Source: Lates calcarifer (lineage: Eukaryota; Chordata; Actinopteri; Centropomidae). Taken from it: a stretch of DNA of 64,000 nucleotides. This document shows, piece by piece, positions 61,661 to 64,000 of the stretch (position 1 is the first letter of the stretch; each line of letters starts with the position of its first letter). The stretch spans positions 27,280,789 to 27,344,788 of the forward strand of contig NC_066837.1 of the NCBI RefSeq assembly GCF_001640805.2, in the 5' to 3' direction. Under the pieces are notes generated by a model. The model was not told where the DNA came from. It did no database searches and was given only the letters and a program-made list of their open reading frames with translations. The position numbers were made by a program, and so were the translations under genes.

Positions 61661-62884
61661 CCCTGTTTTATTTTTTAAAAACAGGTTACAGGATAATGTT
61701 TGTGATGCTCAGTTGTTCCTCATGTATAAGAAAAGATGGTCTGTTGATGTCTGGGACAAACCTAACATCCTGTGAATATGAATTGAAAAAATTATTTGTT
61801 ATGTAAGTCAAGTGAGATTGAAGATGAGGTCCCTTTTATGTTTTATTGCTCACTATATGATATCATCGTATCGTATTAGATACGATTTCTTCTGTTTGGA
61901 TGATTAGAACAACTTTGAATATGGTTAGAAAGGAAAAGCATTACTTTGTAGAGGAGATGAAGTTTTTTATATGTAATATAATATCTCATATAAGAAGTTA
62001 AGGTCCTTTTCACTGCAATGGATCTTGTGTAAGTCCACATGGACTGTGCGCACATGACACAACAAACAACACCAATAACTATTGTGTACTATCAAAGAAT
62101 TTATGACATGAACGTACGCTACGCTGTGAAATGTAGATCATGAGTTGCAGACATGAGTAATGTGAAGGTATGTGACATTTGCCCACCTTGAAAGGACAAT
62201 ATGACATGCGACACGATCTAGAATTAGATGGACCATTTTCACCTGCCTGTCATACGAAAGGACAATGACAGTATGGTTAATTATAGGCTTAAAGGTAGAG
62301 TCAAAGTAAAGGCATTTGCTGATGTTTAAATAAAAATATTTTCTCTTAAAATGATGCACCAGAGAACTTCTTGGAGTGATTTGGGACTTGAACTGAAGGC
62401 TGCTAGACTGAAAGGCAAATCAAAGCATCCATCCATAGCCCCATCCTTCATACTCTTTACATTGTGCTATTTTAATACTACTGCTGTCTGTTTCTAGTTG
62501 GACCTCCTCCATGTAATCCTTGGTGCTGTGGAAATATACTGCATTTCTCTCCTTTTTGATGCATGGAGCGCATATTTGCATTTTACGACATTATTCTCAT
62601 TTCACACCAAACCACAACTCAATATTAAATATACAAAAAACAGAATTTGCCAGAGAGGCCAGCTCTGGGTCTTTGTATTGCAGACTCACAGTACAGTTTA
62701 CAGGCTCCATGTAGAGACAGAGAGAGAGAGAGGCAGAGCCGACAGTGGGCATTCATCCTCTCAACATCCACAGCCTTAATTAGAAGCCTAATTACACAGG
62801 GAAATGGGATGCCAGGGGAGAAAAAAGGGAGGGACTAGGGAGGCAAAGAGAGGAGAGATGGCAAGGAGGTGGTGGTGTTTTTTG

Positions 62885-62975
62885 GAAGGGGTGGGGGGTG
62901 GGGGGTATTCATGCTTCAGAATGGCAGTGCTCAAAAATAGACAACCCCCCCGTTGCCCACCCCCACCCCAACCAC
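62885..62975. repeat. Paired G-rich and C-rich tracts
   Basis: GGAAGGGGTGGGGGGTGGGG (62885-62904, continuing to 62906) is followed about 40 nt later by a C-rich stretch (62945-62972) that reads CCCACCCCCACCCCAACC. The two could pair as a hairpin, or form G-quadruplex and i-motif structures. Frames on either strand are Gly/Pro-rich artefacts. Confidence 0.7.
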
Positions 62976-64000
62976 CACTGCCACTCTTGTCATCTGCACC
63001 ATGTGACCTGCCAGGGGACCAAAGCACAGCAGCTCCACAGGCTGAGGCGCCTGAGTCAACCCCTGTCTTACTCGACCCACCCCTCAGGAGCCTTCTTCAT
63101 TCCCAGTTATACCCTGATCATGGCTGCCACCACCAACTCAGCCACTGAGAGCTTTTCTTGTGCCTCATATCTCCTGAGATAGATATAGTTTCATTTAACA
63201 GTGATGAAACATGAAGGTGGTACCTAACAGTGCAGATAGTTTTGGTTTTATGTGTCCAGTTTCCAGCCCTAGGCCCAGTTTCCAAATGTCTATTAAGTGG
63301 AAATGACTGCAATTTTGACTGTGGTGTTCAAAGAATTAAAAAATGTAACTGAAGCATGTATTTCCAGAAAGAGTGTTCTTGTTACAGTAACCTCTGTGAA
63401 CAGCTTTCATAGGAACTATTTCCATAGGAACTTCTTCCAATGAAAACTAGCCACACAGGAGTCAGTGGATTTTTCAGGTTAACTGGGATACTGTCTCTGG
63501 AAAGACAAGTTTAGAATTGTTTTTATGTAATGTTTCACTTGCTGTGGCCCCACAATTACAGCATTGTGATCATGGCAGACATAACAAAAAGAGAGAAGGA
63601 CCATGTTGCAACACTATAGTGATAGTATAAAGGTTTTATAATATGAGGAATTATTAGATGTTGAGGATAGATAGATGTGGAAAAAGTGACAAATGAAGGA
63701 AGAGAAGGTTGTCAGGTGAAGCTGCTCTGGGAGGCTGAAAAGGAAGAGATGCAGTGTGAGGGATCTGTTTCAGGCATCGAGTCGAGCCTACGTTGAGCCC
63801 CAGATGGAACATGGAGAAGAGAGAGGTGGGAGAGGTATGCACAGGATTGAATGAAAGAGGGAGGATGGAATGGAGGGGGGATGAGAGGATGAATGGGTTT
63901 GAAAAATTATTTGTACACAGCGGGATGAAGGAGAGGGAAGGGGGTTCAGATCCAGAAATAGAAGAGATGGGGTGATCCAGGTGCAAGAACAGTATGCCTG

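Larger units (their letters stand above)
39543..64000 (+). other. kcnq5: kcnq5 intron 1 (continues past the window)
   Basis: At least 24.5 kb. I looked for the expected exon 2 (S1: FLLVFGCLILSVFST-like) and for S2-S6 and pore (TIGYGD) coding in all + frames and found none. A very long first intron is also the rule in mammalian KCNQ5. The sequence is AT-rich with microsatellites and dispersed repeats listed separately. No other gene is supported on either strand. Confidence 0.85.

Noticed and set aside
61865..61886. ATCGTATC/GATACGAT hairpin
   Set aside because: The arms are only 8 bp in AT-rich sequence, so chance is a sufficient explanation.
62498..63182. Overlapping plus-strand frames near the window end, considered as kcnq5 exon 2 or an alternative exon
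   Set aside because: None shows transmembrane S1-S2 sequence or KCNQ motifs. They are Pro/His-rich or interrupted by G/C tracts.

Overview
This is vertebrate nuclear DNA, almost certainly from a ray-finned fish. Coding sequence is split into small GT-AG exons, dinucleotide microsatellites are dense, and several dispersed repeats are of kinds common in spiny-rayed teleosts. No prokaryotic, viral or organellar gene is visible. The window holds most of one gene and the first coding exon of a second, both on the + strand.

Positions 1-35,275 are the 3' part of rims1 (RIM1, the presynaptic active-zone scaffold). I can trace 26 constitutive-looking coding exons, plus three in-frame optional ones, from 6,498 to the stop at 32,671-32,673. 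They encode the end of the linker before the PDZ domain, the PDZ domain (6,889-7,876), C2A (8,805-about 10,770), a long Ser/Arg/Pro linker with the RIM-binding-protein SH3 ligand RQLPQLP (21,895-21,915), and C2B (31,821-32,673). The phases close exactly: about 1,016 residues without the optional exons and about 1,126 with them. The zinc-finger (Rab3/Munc13-binding) part lies upstream of the window. RIM1 rather than RIM2 is chosen from C2A sequence and from the neighbour: RIMS1 and KCNQ5 are also adjacent and co-oriented at human 6q13.

Positions 35,276-38,640 are a short intergenic spacer with a dispersed-repeat fragment and a good CTCF-like motif at 37,837-37,854. Positions 38,640-39,542 are a CpG-rich block with the presumed kcnq5 promoter/5'UTR and coding exon 1 (39,199-39,542), which encodes the cytosolic N-terminus of a Kv7.5 potassium-channel subunit up to the start of S1. 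Positions 39,543-64,000 are kcnq5 intron 1, with no further exon recognised. It holds microsatellites, inverted repeats, a perfect 32-bp palindrome, G-rich tracts and dispersed-repeat copies.

Both genes act in neurons: RIM1 tethers vesicles and Ca2+ channels at release sites, and Kv7.5 carries M-type K+ current. The linkage looks like old synteny and does not suggest an operon-like unit. I found no wholly new system. The most interesting points are in rims1 splicing: seven consecutive phase-2/2 exons that can be skipped in any combination, a 57-nt exon whose 3' splice site sits directly on a long (GT)n tract, a 57-nt basic cassette after the PDZ domain, and an in-frame ATG at 27,715 that could start a short gamma-type (C2B-only) isoform. 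A clean non-autonomous hAT element with an 8-bp target duplication (25,402-26,032) is also present.
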